Shown piece by piece: positions 32,578 through 41,904 of a stretch of DNA of 64,000 nucleotides; the stretch's first letter is position 1; each line of letters begins with the position of its first letter. The stretch comes from Virgibacillus_F necropolis_A. GTDB lineage: Bacteria > Bacillota > Bacilli > Bacillales > Amphibacillaceae. Location of the stretch: positions 1,116,001 to 1,180,000 of the forward strand of contig NZ_CP084992.1 of assembly GCF_044793635.1 (NCBI RefSeq), read 5' to 3'. Under the pieces are notes generated by a model. It saw nothing but the letters and a program-made list of their open reading frames with translations. It did not search any database and was not told where the DNA came from. A program made the position numbers and the translations under genes.

Positions 32578-34125
32578 TTACGATCCAAATTCAGCCATTA
32601 ATTGATTCTTAAACGACTCAACAGCTCCAAGGCTATCGTGGATTTCCACATGTAACCCCAATGCATCTATGACACTGTCCATAATTAATGCAGTCTTTGG
32701 ATCCATCAAAATCTTTTCTGGTTTCCCTCCTATTTCCAGAATTGCTTTTAATAAGTTTCCTTGCAATGCTCCGTAATCTTTGCTCGAATAAACCATATCT
32801 TGATAAAGTACAAAGCCTTTTGCATGATCTGCAGCCATCGCCATTACAGGAAACACAGGTCGATCATCAGGATGATCTTGAACAGGCATATCTATATGAA
32901 ATATCGAGAATTCAATTACGGCTGTATATATTCGATTTATTTTTTGCGCGCGTTTCAATTCAATTTCAGAAACTTCTAATGGAACAGCTTCTACTTCAAT
33001 TTCCTGCTCTGGATAGTCAAGTGCTACAATTTCATTTTTATAGTTATTATCTTTGAACACACGGGCTAAAAGCTTATCTTCCTTTAAAAGGTCAGGTAAT
33101 GCCATTCCTGCTTGAACTTCACGACATACTTCGATTGCTTGTTCCAATACTTCCCTGAAAGCTATTACTTCATTATCATCAATAAACCAAGGCGTATATC
33201 CAGGTTGGTAACTAATAAATACTGGCCAAGCCTTTCTACCTCGGAAAGTAACATTGTTATCCTTCACAAACTGATAATCTTCTTTTTGCAGGTCTTCCCG
33301 ATCCTCAAAAGTGAGCAGTAAACTGTGCTGCTCCAATAATAAATCGAAGTTAGACTTCACTCCACTCCATAAATCATGTAAGGTCAAAAGTCCTTCTTGT
33401 CCAACATAAACAGCTAACCCAAATGTATTACCACCTGCTCCAATCACTGAACAATAATAGCTTTCTCCACTGTTAGAATCGACTACAAGAAAGATTTGGT
33501 CATCTGCCATGTATTCCCAAGGCTTTTGCTGATAAAACTCCTTCGCCTTCACGAGCAGTTCATGCTCGACACTATCTTCACGAATAATCGGTTTGCCTCC
33601 AGTGTTCAATACATCATTAATTTCATTAACGATTTCCTCAGATGTGTAGTCTGGATAAGTAGCTTGTCCTGTAATAACTTCCATTCTGCTATCTTCCTCT
33701 GGAGCTACGTTCTTCGCTCCTATACAATGAGGATATGAAGCGTTCTTCTTTGGTTTAACTTTTTTCATTAAAACAATATCGTGTGCCCAATCATCACCAA
33801 AGTCATAAATATAAACCACCTTATCCTTTAGCTGAACAAACCAATCAGCTAACTTTTCGCTCTCCTGGTCGTATGAATCATTGCTAAATAGGGGACTCAT
33901 ATCCTGATCGATTTCAATAGTTTCCGCATCTTTTATTTCAATTCGGTCTACTTGCTTCCCGTTCACCTGATTTGGAAAAAAACTATGCAAATGCATATCT
34001 AACCAGCCAAATGATACTTGAATCAGCTTATGTAAATCATTAAATGTAGCATCCTCATCAATTCTAACCTTTCGCCAAACCGGCCTGCCAACATCTCGTA
34101 GTGTTATTTTTAATTCATAAATCAT
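32578..34125 (-). CDS. plasmid pRiA4b ORF-3-like protein with C-terminal extension
   Basis: A 515-residue soluble protein. Residues 1-180 match the pRiA4b ORF-3 fold (YELKITLRDVGRPVWRKVRI, FNDLHKLIQVSFGWLDMHLH, VYIYDFGDDWAHDIVL, YPHCIGAKNVAPEED). The rest holds two further regions: about 195-360 (FLVVDSNSGESYYCSVIGAG and WPVFISYQPGYTPWFIDD) and about 405-515 (FPVMAMAADHAKGFVLYQDM, KILMDPKTALIMDSV), which I associate with the DUF7309 and DUF6930 families. The three-part build is known in Bacillaceae, with no known function. It stands alone; a repeat element lies upstream. Confidence 0.8.
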   Translation of the reverse strand: MIYELKITLRDVGRPVWRKVRIDEDATFNDLHKLIQVSFGWLDMHLHSFFPNQVNGKQVDRIEIKDAETIEIDQDMSPLFSNDSYDQESEKLADWFVQLKDKVVYIYDFGDDWAHDIVLMKKVKPKKNASYPHCIGAKNVAPEEDSRMEVITGQATYPDYTSEEIVNEINDVLNTGGKPIIREDSVEHELLVKAKEFYQQKPWEYMADDQIFLVVDSNSGESYYCSVIGAGGNTFGLAVYVGQEGLLTLHDLWSGVKSNFDLLLEQHSLLLTFEDREDLQKEDYQFVKDNNVTFRGRKAWPVFISYQPGYTPWFIDDNEVIAFREVLEQAIEVCREVQAGMALPDLLKEDKLLARVFKDNNYKNEIVALDYPEQEIEVEAVPLEVSEIELKRAQKINRIYTAVIEFSIFHIDMPVQDHPDDRPVFPVMAMAADHAKGFVLYQDMVYSSKDYGALQGNLLKAILEIGGKPEKILMDPKTALIMDSVIDALGLHVEIHDSLGAVESFKNQLMAEFGS

Positions 34126-34198
34126 TTTAAAAACACCTCTCTTGTTAAAATGAGTGTATCATTTTAAATGGTGTGTTTTCCACGTATAAGTAAAATAA

Positions 34199-34612
34199 AG
34201 GCTGTTTTCGTAAAGATTTTTGCTTTTGAGAGAATAGATATAAACGAAGTAACGAAAAATCATGTTCAGTGCCCTGCGACCGCTACGGAAAAATCACTAC
34301 GCTTTCCGCGGGCTTGCGCTGAGCCTCCTCGATCGCAAAGAACGCTCACTGCGGGGTCTCATCACTTCGCTTTCCCGCAGGAGTCTCCGTGTTTTTCCTT
34401 CGCTAACATGGTGTCTGAAAGCAGTGCTATAGCTCCTTTCACTATTATGGCAGTTGATTTTCGCTGCGGACAGTTGACTCCTGCGGGAACAGCACGAGGC
34501 TGAAGCCGTGCCCGCGGAAAGCAACTGTCCGCAGCGGAAATCAACCAGCAGCTAAGACGCAGTTTATATCAACTATGAAGATGAAAAAGCAACAATGCGT
34601 ACGAAAGGAGCC
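34199..34612. repeat. two-arm palindromic intergenic repeat, copy B
   Basis: The edges form imperfect terminal inverted repeats (GGCTGTTTTCGTAAAG left; complement of the right edge GGCTCCTTTCGTACGCATTG). Arm 1 is closed by CATGTT and GGAAAAA-type sequence that pairs with TTTTTCC and AACATG; arm 2 by CGCTGCGGACAGTTG-type sequence pairing with CAACTGTCCGCAGCG. Both arms carry the common CCGCGGGC/CCTGCGGG core. It fills the gap between the pRiA4b-like gene and the mdxR terminator. Confidence 0.82.
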
Positions 34613-34617
34613 AAAAT

Positions 34618-34657
34618 AAAAGACCACCAAATTTAACTACAATTTGATAGTCTTTGT
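34618..34657 (-). terminator. terminator of the mdx operon
   Basis: On the minus strand AAAGACTATCAAATT pairs with AATTTGGTGGTCTTT (two wobble pairs) and runs into TTATTTT, just after the regulator gene. Confidence 0.75.
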
Positions 34658-34665
34658 TTTACTTT

Positions 34666-35697
34666 TTATTCCCGTTCGCTCGCGGAATCCCGATAAACAA
34701 TAGTATGCGGTATCATGATACGCTTCGCTGGTTCACCCTTATGCATTGTTTTTTCGATTAATGCTTTGGCTGATTGTTCGCCCAACGTATAAATTTTGAC
34801 GTCTACAGTTGTAAGTGCTGGACGGATAATTTCCGACAGATAGACATTGTTAAAACTAACAATGGAAATGTCGTTTGGTACAGAAAGCCCAAACTCCTCC
34901 AGCATGCTCAGCACACCAAAACTCATCAGATCATCACTGATAACCAGCCCTGTTGGTGGAGTATCCAGTGAAAATAAGTGTTCAACCGCTTCTCGTCCAC
35001 CAGATTTCAGGAATTCAGCATGAAACTTGTAATTTGATGGGGCAGCTAATCCCGCTTCACTCATGGCAGATTCATAGCCTGACTGACGATCCGTGGTTAC
35101 AAATAAATCCTTCGAACCACCGATAAACGCTATTTTTTCATGACCTAACGTAATCAAATGCTCCGTAATTTCTTTTCCTGCTGTAAAGTTATCATTGTCG
35201 ACGTGGGTAATCTCGTTCACGTATTCATGTGGCCTGCCAACAATCACAAATGGAAATTCACGTTCTTGCAAAAAGTGTGTCAGACGGTCATTCGCACGGG
35301 AATACAAAAGAATGACACCATCAACATAGCTTCCATAAACCATCCTTTGCACTTCATCGAAAATTTCTTCCTCTGTTTCACCAGTTGATAAAAATAAGGA
35401 ATACTGCATGTCATGGGTATAAGATCCAATGCCCCGCAGGATTTCTGGGAAGAATGGATTTTGTAATGCTTTGTCAGCAGACGATGGCATAATCACACCA
35501 ATTGTCTTTGTTGATTTGGCAACCAGATTTCGTGCATTGATATTCGGATGATAGCCGAGGCTTTTCATTGCCTTACGTACACGCTTTTTCGTCTCAGGAC
35601 TAATCCTCGAATTGTCCGCAATTACTCTTGATACGGTAGAGGGCGACACACCTGTTGCTCTTGCTACATCTTTTATTGTTACACTCACTTGTTCCAC
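34666..35697 (-). CDS. mdxR: LacI-family regulator of maltodextrin use (MdxR/MalR type)
   Basis: A 343-residue repressor or activator with an N-terminal LacI helix-turn-helix (IKDVARATGVSPSTVSRVIA, about 8-27), hinge LGYHPNINARNLVAKSTKTIG and a periplasmic-binding-protein-like sensor domain. By position at the end of the maltodextrin operon and by similarity to MdxR and MalR it should respond to maltodextrins and act at the palindromes near 41.7-41.9 kb. ATG behind AGGGTGG. The gene is 39 bp after the GH31 gene, in the same direction. Confidence 0.88.
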   Translation of the reverse strand: MEQVSVTIKDVARATGVSPSTVSRVIADNSRISPETKKRVRKAMKSLGYHPNINARNLVAKSTKTIGVIMPSSADKALQNPFFPEILRGIGSYTHDMQYSLFLSTGETEEEIFDEVQRMVYGSYVDGVILLYSRANDRLTHFLQEREFPFVIVGRPHEYVNEITHVDNDNFTAGKEITEHLITLGHEKIAFIGGSKDLFVTTDRQSGYESAMSEAGLAAPSNYKFHAEFLKSGGREAVEHLFSLDTPPTGLVISDDLMSFGVLSMLEEFGLSVPNDISIVSFNNVYLSEIIRPALTTVDVKIYTLGEQSAKALIEKTMHKGEPAKRIMIPHTIVYRDSASERE

Positions 35698-35736
35698 CCT
35701 CTACATTAAATTATTTTTCCGATACTCCTGAATATT

Positions 35737-38091
35737 CTATTCTACTAAAGTAATGAGTCTTTTGTCACGTGCTATACTACCATTTATCAAAACTTCCTGA
35801 CCTTCTGCTAAACCGTGAACGCGTAATTCGATTGTGCGATAGGAAGGTACAAAGTCACCCTCCTGGTTCCGTATATTTACAGAGACAGCTTCTTTGTTAG
35901 ACAAAATTTCCACTTCAAGCTTCATGTATGTTCCATTTTCATATGCAAATGTTTCGCCGTCATCATCATAATGGGTAAACACATAGTTTTCTTCAGTTGA
36001 ACCTGCATAAACATCCATCCATACTTTATGGGGTGCTTTATCCGCATTTGATGTCCACTCACCTTGCATAAGTGCCGTTCCTTTTTTCACAAAAATAGGG
36101 AGATCATCAAGTTCAGCATGAATTAAATGTGTTTGATTTCCGCCATAAACTTTTTGGCTAGCATAATCTACCCATTCACCTGCAGGCAGATAGACTGCAC
36201 GATCCTTCACACTTGGCGCCAGAATTGGGGCGATTATTACGTTATCCCCTATCATAAATTGATCGTTTACATTATATGTTTTCACATCATCTGGAAACTC
36301 CATCAACAACGGACGCATAACTGGTAGCCCTGTTGCACTTGCTTGATAAAACAACGAATACAACTGTGGCATCCATTCATAGCGCATTTGGATATATTTT
36401 TTCATTATCGCTTCATTTTCAGGGCCAAACTGCCATGGCTCTTGATAATGCGTGCCAATCGCCGAATGATTACGGAAATATGGTGTGAATGCGCCAACCT
36501 GTGTCCAGCGTACCAATAATTCCGCATTCGTGTCATGGGCAAATCCACCAACATCCGGGCCTGTGAATGGAACACCTGATAAGCCAAGATTCATACACAT
36601 TGGTAAGGACATCTGCAAATGCTCCCAGAAACTGCGATTATCCCCAGTCCAAACAGATGCATAACGCTGTACGCCAGCATAGCCTGCACGTGTTAGTAAG
36701 AATGGACGTTTTCCTTTAAGCTGCACTTTCATCCCTTCATAGGTTGCTTCTCCCATCAGAAGTCCATAAACATTATGCAGCTCGCGATGTGTTGTTGGTT
36801 TGCCATCATTACGGTGCATGACTGCAACATCCATTGTTTTCGTTTCATTGAATACAGCTGGTTCGTTCATGTCGTTCCAAATTCCTTCAATTCCCATGTC
36901 TGTATAATACGCGTGCTTGTTGCCCCACCATTTGCGAACCTTTTCATCAGTAAAATCGGGGAATGCACTCGTACCAGGCCATACATCACCGAAATACGTT
37001 TCACCTTCGATATACTTACAAAAGTGATCCCCAGTAACCCCTTCTTGATACGTTAGGTATTCGGAATCTTTTTTCACACCAGGATCAACAATTGGTACAA
37101 TCCGAATTCCCATTGCCCGCAAATCCGTGATCATTTTTTCAGGATTAGGAAACTTTTCTTTATCAAAGGTAAAAACTCGGTAGCCGTTCATATAATGAAT
37201 ATCCAAATGAATCACATCTACTGGAATATCACGTTCCAAAAAGTTCTCTGCTAGTGCACGCACTTCTGCCTCTGATTCATAGCTGTACCTGGACTGATGA
37301 AAACCAAGCGCCCATTTTGGCGGCACCGGCATTCTACCAGTCAGATGGGTATATTGTGTCAAAACAGCTTTTGGTGTTGGTCCTGCCATAACATAATAAT
37401 CAAGCTGACCACCTTCAGCCATAAATGCGTACGTATCATCCGCTGACTTCATATCAAAAACGGTTCGGAATGTATTGTCAAAAAATACCCCGTGTGCTCT
37501 GCCATTGCGAAGTGTCATGAAATATGGAATCGACTCGTACAATGGATCTGTTTCAGGGTTATGCGGTGCATATACATCTGTGTTCCACATCGTATATTTT
37601 TCACCACGTTTATCTAAGAACCCAGATTTTTCACCAAATCCGTAAAAACGATCCGCCTGGTCCATTGCTTTATGCGCGATTATTTCACCAGTTACCTTAT
37701 GCCCCATTCCACGTTCACCTTCATGAAGGATTATGGAACCGTCTGCATCAAAAACCGTCACTCGGAATGGTGCTTGTTTAATCAGAAGTTCAAGTTGAGC
37801 TGTCTTCAGTGTAATAGCATCTTCGCCAACTTTTTCCTCAACATGTACACGCTCAGGTGCAACGATAACTGCTTTTGACATATCTAACGATGGTGCTTCA
37901 TTAGGGTTCATTACAACCCGCACAATCGACTCGGTAAAAAATTGAATAACCACGTGTCCGTTTTCACAAACAAACGTATAATTCGAATCAGTTTTTGTGT
38001 AATCTGCAATATGACCAATATCCCGGTATGCTGTAGCATTTGATTGTTTCTCTTTATCTGGATGTATTGCAAAACTCGTATCTTCAAGCAT
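35737..38091 (-). CDS. alpha-glucosidase, GH31
   Basis: A 784-residue intracellular GH31 enzyme that releases glucose from the non-reducing ends of maltodextrins. It has an N-terminal beta-sandwich (about 30-230) and the catalytic barrel with VDVIHLDIHYMNGYRVF, the nucleophile motif GIWNDMNEPA (Asp407) and later GVPFTGPDVGGFAHD and RWTQVGAFTPYFRNHSA. No signal peptide. ATG behind CAGGAGGAAC. It lies 35 bp after mdxG and before mdxR. B. subtilis uses a GH13 MalL in this place; a GH31 enzyme here is a common alternative in Bacillaceae. Confidence 0.93.
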   Translation of the reverse strand: MLEDTSFAIHPDKEKQSNATAYRDIGHIADYTKTDSNYTFVCENGHVVIQFFTESIVRVVMNPNEAPSLDMSKAVIVAPERVHVEEKVGEDAITLKTAQLELLIKQAPFRVTVFDADGSIILHEGERGMGHKVTGEIIAHKAMDQADRFYGFGEKSGFLDKRGEKYTMWNTDVYAPHNPETDPLYESIPYFMTLRNGRAHGVFFDNTFRTVFDMKSADDTYAFMAEGGQLDYYVMAGPTPKAVLTQYTHLTGRMPVPPKWALGFHQSRYSYESEAEVRALAENFLERDIPVDVIHLDIHYMNGYRVFTFDKEKFPNPEKMITDLRAMGIRIVPIVDPGVKKDSEYLTYQEGVTGDHFCKYIEGETYFGDVWPGTSAFPDFTDEKVRKWWGNKHAYYTDMGIEGIWNDMNEPAVFNETKTMDVAVMHRNDGKPTTHRELHNVYGLLMGEATYEGMKVQLKGKRPFLLTRAGYAGVQRYASVWTGDNRSFWEHLQMSLPMCMNLGLSGVPFTGPDVGGFAHDTNAELLVRWTQVGAFTPYFRNHSAIGTHYQEPWQFGPENEAIMKKYIQMRYEWMPQLYSLFYQASATGLPVMRPLLMEFPDDVKTYNVNDQFMIGDNVIIAPILAPSVKDRAVYLPAGEWVDYASQKVYGGNQTHLIHAELDDLPIFVKKGTALMQGEWTSNADKAPHKVWMDVYAGSTEENYVFTHYDDDGETFAYENGTYMKLEVEILSNKEAVSVNIRNQEGDFVPSYRTIELRVHGLAEGQEVLINGSIARDKRLITLVE

Positions 38092-38126
38092 TCATGTTCC
38101 TCCTGCTTCTTTAATCAATTCAAAAC

Positions 38127-38975
38127 TTACCCCTTCGTTGCACCGCTCGTTAATCCTGAAATTAAGTAACGCTGTAACATCAGGAATACAAGTGCAATTG
38201 GTATCGCGATTAATATTGATCCAGCTGCAAACCGTGTAAAGTTAGTTGAAAATTGATCATTAATAAAATTGTATAATCCTAGTGCTAATGTAAAGTTTTC
38301 CGGACTTGTTAAAACAATTCGTGGCAATAAGAAATCCATAAATGGTGCCATAAAGTTAAACAAAGCGACAACCGCTAAAATTGGTTTTGCAAGTGGCAGA
38401 ATGATCGTCCAGAAAATTTTCAAATGACCTGCCCCATCAATTTTTGCTGCTTCATCCAATTCTTGTGGAATCGTGTCAAGATATCCTTTAACAAGCCAAG
38501 CATTAAATGGAATCTGCCCACCTATATAAATCAACATCAGCCCATATAAGGAGTCAGTTAATCCAATTGTATTTAACAAAATATAAAGTGCTACCATCCC
38601 CATTAAAGCTGGGAACATTTGTAACAGTAAGAACATGTACAGTCCATATTTCCGCCCAATAAATTTGTAACGGGAAAATGCATATGCAATAAGCGATGTG
38701 ATCACAACGGATAAAACCGAGTTTACGACCGCAACATATAGACTATTTTTATACCACGTAACATAATCACTACCTGGGTCTGTGAACAACCAAATATAAT
38801 GTTCCAACGTTGGATTATCCGGGAACATATTTGTCACAAGCATGTTTGATCCTGGATTGATACTCATCATCATCGCCCAGAACAATGGGTAGCCAATGAT
38901 GACAAACATAATTATGAAAAATATATAGATGAACGTTACTTCGATTTTTGATTTCGTTTTTGCATGCATTGCCAT
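38127..38975 (-). CDS. mdxG: maltodextrin ABC permease MdxG
   Basis: A 282-residue MalG-type permease with six predicted helices and the EAA loop QELDEAAKIDGAGHLKIFWT (about 180-200). The ATG overlaps the stop of mdxF by one base and follows GGAGGG, so translation is coupled. The C-terminal LISGLTSGATKG is typical of MalG proteins that contact an MsmX-type ATPase. Confidence 0.93.
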   Translation of the reverse strand: MAMHAKTKSKIEVTFIYIFFIIMFVIIGYPLFWAMMMSINPGSNMLVTNMFPDNPTLEHYIWLFTDPGSDYVTWYKNSLYVAVVNSVLSVVITSLIAYAFSRYKFIGRKYGLYMFLLLQMFPALMGMVALYILLNTIGLTDSLYGLMLIYIGGQIPFNAWLVKGYLDTIPQELDEAAKIDGAGHLKIFWTIILPLAKPILAVVALFNFMAPFMDFLLPRIVLTSPENFTLALGLYNFINDQFSTNFTRFAAGSILIAIPIALVFLMLQRYLISGLTSGATKG

Positions 38976-40273
38976 TAGTAACGTCCCTCCTCTTTAAATG
39001 CTGCTGTTTTTCTAAATTGGAAAAAGGCAAAAATTGAAATGATTAATCCCATAATAATCGTAATTGCCGCTGCCATATTGTAATTGTTCGTTTCAAATGT
39101 CAGTTTATAAACCCATGAGATTAAAATATCGGTTCCCCCTGCATTTTGTCCTCGTACGGGAGGGCCACCTTCATTAAATAAGTAAATAATATTAAAGTTA
39201 TTAAAGTTTCCAGCGTATTGCATGATCAACAGTGGTGCAGTCGCAAACAATACATGTGGTAATGTAATAAACCGCAGCTTTTGAAAACGAGTTCCACCAT
39301 CGACATCTGCTGCTTCATACATATCCGCCGGCACACTTTGCAGCACACCTGTAAACAACGCGAACACAAATGGGAAGCCCAGCCAGGTTTGAATCATAAT
39401 TAACGCAACTTTTGCCCAAAATGGATCTGACAGCCATGGAATCATAATGTTAAAATGACTTAAAATATCCTGGTTAATCGCGCCAAACGTTGGATTAAAT
39501 AATGCTGAAAAAATTAAAATAGATACAAATGCAGGTACTGCCCACGGCAAGATTAAAACGGTACGAATTGTCCGTTTAAACTTGATTCGTTTGTCATTTA
39601 CCAGCAATGCAAGAAATAATCCAAGGACTATTTGTAATGTAGTAGCAACTACCGTCCATACAATCGTCCAAGTGAATACATTCAAAAATGTATCTTGCCA
39701 TATTCCAACATCAAGTAGCGCTGCAAAGTTATCAAAGCCTACCCAATCCAATAGTTTTCGAGGTGGTGAATTGTATTGGTTATAGTTAGTAAAAGCTAGA
39801 CTCACCATAAACAACAAAGGTAGCACGACAACAAAAATCAGCATCATCAACCCAGGTAGAATCATGAAATATGGAAATCCACGATTATAAAATTGAGTCA
39901 TACCACTTAACATTGATGGCTTGCGCTTACCTTCCTCACGGGCAATAGCGTCACTTCGTGCATCTTTTATAGTAAAAACATATATTGCAATTCCAAAGGC
40001 TAATACAATAAGCGATATTAATCCTTGTATCAACAGCTGAATCGAATGATGTTCACGTGGTATTGTTCCAAGCGTGAACAAGCCCCATATACCAATATCA
40101 ATGTAATGCCAAGTCGTAACCAGGAATGAAGAGGCAATAATGAGTAATAAAATCCCTTTGAAAATACGGCGATTGTATAGTTGTCCTAATCCAGGAACGA
40201 TGATAGATAATAAAGTTGCAATGTTGCGGGGCCGACTTAATCCAGTTTTTTGTTTTGCTTGTTCATGTGTCAC
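38975..40273 (-). CDS. mdxF: maltodextrin ABC permease MdxF
   Basis: A 432-residue MalF-type permease. The first ~110 residues add membrane helices before the permease core (STIVPGLGQLYN-like segment IIVPGLGQLYNRRIFKGILL), as in Gram-positive MdxF/MalC proteins. The core carries YEAADVDGGTRFQKLRFITL as the EAA loop (about 325). The GTG at 40271-40273 is chosen as start because GGAGGG lies nine bases before it; the frame is open for 22 more codons. It lies 88 bp after mdxE. Confidence 0.92.
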   Translation of the reverse strand: MTHEQAKQKTGLSRPRNIATLLSIIVPGLGQLYNRRIFKGILLLIIASSFLVTTWHYIDIGIWGLFTLGTIPREHHSIQLLIQGLISLIVLAFGIAIYVFTIKDARSDAIAREEGKRKPSMLSGMTQFYNRGFPYFMILPGLMMLIFVVVLPLLFMVSLAFTNYNQYNSPPRKLLDWVGFDNFAALLDVGIWQDTFLNVFTWTIVWTVVATTLQIVLGLFLALLVNDKRIKFKRTIRTVLILPWAVPAFVSILIFSALFNPTFGAINQDILSHFNIMIPWLSDPFWAKVALIMIQTWLGFPFVFALFTGVLQSVPADMYEAADVDGGTRFQKLRFITLPHVLFATAPLLIMQYAGNFNNFNIIYLFNEGGPPVRGQNAGGTDILISWVYKLTFETNNYNMAAAITIIMGLIISIFAFFQFRKTAAFKEEGRY

Positions 40274-40361
40274 ACCAGTTTCCCTCCAATGATATTTTCC
40301 AAATAAAATGCAATATATGGAAAGCAACATGCCTTCCATATATCACATGTAAAATAAGTGC

Positions 40362-41651
40362 TTATTCAGTTGTTGCTCCTGATGCTTCAATTTGATTCTT
40401 AATAATCTTAACCGCTTCTTTCAATACGGGCTCTACAGGCTCACCTTTTGAAATGAACGATAAAGCATTATTAATTGGATCCCATACTTGTTGCATAGCC
40501 GGTACACTTGGCATTGGTTCACCATATGTTGTTTGTTCAGCAAATGCAGCATAAATTGGATCTTCTGAAATTACTGGATTTTCCAAAGCGTCTTTACGTG
40601 GAGGAAGTTCCCCAGCCACTTCGTAGTATGTCATTGCATTTTTTTCGTTCGTAATAAAAGCCATCAGGTCTTGTGACCACTCTGGATTTTTTGAGTAATA
40701 AGAAAGCATGTACGATTTAACCCCAACAAATGATTTAGGAACTTCACCATTGCTTAATTTAGGTAATGGAGCCGTAGCTAGATTATCACCTAATGCATCC
40801 CCATACTCACGAACCATCCATGGTCCGTTAATTACAGTTGAAACTTTTCCTTCTTTAAATAAACCATTCATAATATCAGGTGTTAAATCCTGAGGAATAT
40901 AGCCATTTTCAAACCATGATTGAACAAGTTTTCCACCCTCAATCATGCCTTCATTAGCAAGTCCTATATCAGTAATATCATATTTTCCATCTTCATTCGC
41001 AAAAACGTAAGCTCCATTACCGGAGAAGAATGGATAAACAAAATAGAAGTTTGCAGCTTCCATCAAAAATCCAAATTTGTTTTCCGCTGGTTTTGTATCA
41101 CGCTCAGCAATTGCCATTAGGTCTTCCATCGTTTTTGGTGCTTCGTCAACCAACGATTTATTGTAGTACATTGCATATGTTTCGATAACAGCCGGATAGC
41201 CCCAGTAATCGCCATCATATTTAACAGCTTGTAGTGCTGTATCCGTATATTCAGATTCAACTTCTCCTAAATCAACTGGTGCTACTAACCCACGAAGAAC
41301 TAAGTCACCAATTCGATCATGCGGTTGGAAGATAATATCTGGCCCATTCCCAGCAGGACCCTCTACATTCAACTTTTCCACCTGATCTAACATGTTAATT
41401 GGAATCATTTCTACATCGATTCCTGTTTCTTCTGTGTATTTATCAGTAATTTGTTTTACAGCTTTTTCTTGCTTCTCTTCAGCATTCACCCAAACGGTAA
41501 GCTTCTCAGGCTTTTCAGGCATTTCTTCTGATGCCTTTTCTCCACCTTCATCAGAACCTTCTTCCGTCTTTTTAGTTTCTTCTGGTCCACATGCTGCCAA
41601 AACCCCAATTAAAAGCAACATAGCAAAAATAGTACCTAGCCATTTCTTCAT
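40362..41651 (-). CDS. mdxE: maltodextrin-binding lipoprotein MdxE
   Basis: A 429-residue family 1 solute-binding protein. The signal peptide ends in lipobox GVLAAC (Cys21), followed by a Glu/Lys-rich linker. The mature part shows the maltose-binding pattern KLTVWVNAEEKQEKAV, GPDIIFQPHDRIGDLVLRGL and VINGPWMVREYG. ATG behind GGGAGG. First gene of the leftward operon mdxE-mdxF-mdxG-GH31-mdxR. Confidence 0.94.
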   Translation of the reverse strand: MKKWLGTIFAMLLLIGVLAACGPEETKKTEEGSDEGGEKASEEMPEKPEKLTVWVNAEEKQEKAVKQITDKYTEETGIDVEMIPINMLDQVEKLNVEGPAGNGPDIIFQPHDRIGDLVLRGLVAPVDLGEVESEYTDTALQAVKYDGDYWGYPAVIETYAMYYNKSLVDEAPKTMEDLMAIAERDTKPAENKFGFLMEAANFYFVYPFFSGNGAYVFANEDGKYDITDIGLANEGMIEGGKLVQSWFENGYIPQDLTPDIMNGLFKEGKVSTVINGPWMVREYGDALGDNLATAPLPKLSNGEVPKSFVGVKSYMLSYYSKNPEWSQDLMAFITNEKNAMTYYEVAGELPPRKDALENPVISEDPIYAAFAEQTTYGEPMPSVPAMQQVWDPINNALSFISKGEPVEPVLKEAVKIIKNQIEASGATTE

Positions 41652-41692
41652 CTAATTTAACCTCCCAATTTTTGCTTAATGCGCACATTTTG

Positions 41693-41706
41693 TGAAAACG
41701 TTTGCA
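41693..41706. promoter_or_regulatory. cre/LacI-type operator before mdxE
   Basis: TGAAAACGTTTGCA matches 13 of 14 positions of the cre consensus and also suits an MdxR-type operator (AACGTTT centre). It lies just downstream of the mdxE -10 box, where binding would block transcription. Confidence 0.7.
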
Positions 41707-41721
41707 CAAAGATTTATTTTT

Positions 41722-41749
41722 ATTATACATTGTTTCAGAATTATTTCAA
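41722..41749 (-). promoter_or_regulatory. sigma-A promoter of mdxE
   Basis: On the minus strand TTGAAA (41744-41749) and TATAAT (41722-41727) are 16 bp apart. Confidence 0.7.
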
Positions 41750-41789
41750 CACTAATTTTAAAATCTTTTAAATACTACTATTATGGATA

Positions 41790-41803
41790 CGTTAACGCTT
41801 ACA
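41790..41803 (-). promoter_or_regulatory. cre-like site between mdxE and the GH13 gene
   Basis: TGTAAGCGTTAACG on the minus strand matches 13 of 14 positions of the CcpA consensus. It sits 15 bp before a possible -10 (TATACT, 41820-41825) of the rightward gene. Confidence 0.6.
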
Positions 41804-41875
41804 TTAAATCATTTTTCTGCTATACTGTTCCTAAAGATTTTAACTACAGAAATAGCTTAAAGAGCCAAATCTATA

Positions 41876-41885
41876 CAAACGTTTG
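41876..41885. promoter_or_regulatory. palindromic LacI-type operator before the GH13 gene
   Basis: CAAACGTTTG, a perfect palindrome, sits 20 bp before the GH13 start and touches its ribosome binding site region. It matches the AACGTT-centred operators of MalR/MdxR regulators. Confidence 0.55.
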
Positions 41886-41904
41886 AACAAAGGAGCGTAT
41901 CCAA

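Noticed and set aside
34168..34544. Open frames inside the palindromic repeats (similar ones at 51840-52245 and 59074-59454)
   Set aside because: They read through the GC-rich inverted arms, recur in antisense pairs, and lack ribosome binding sites.
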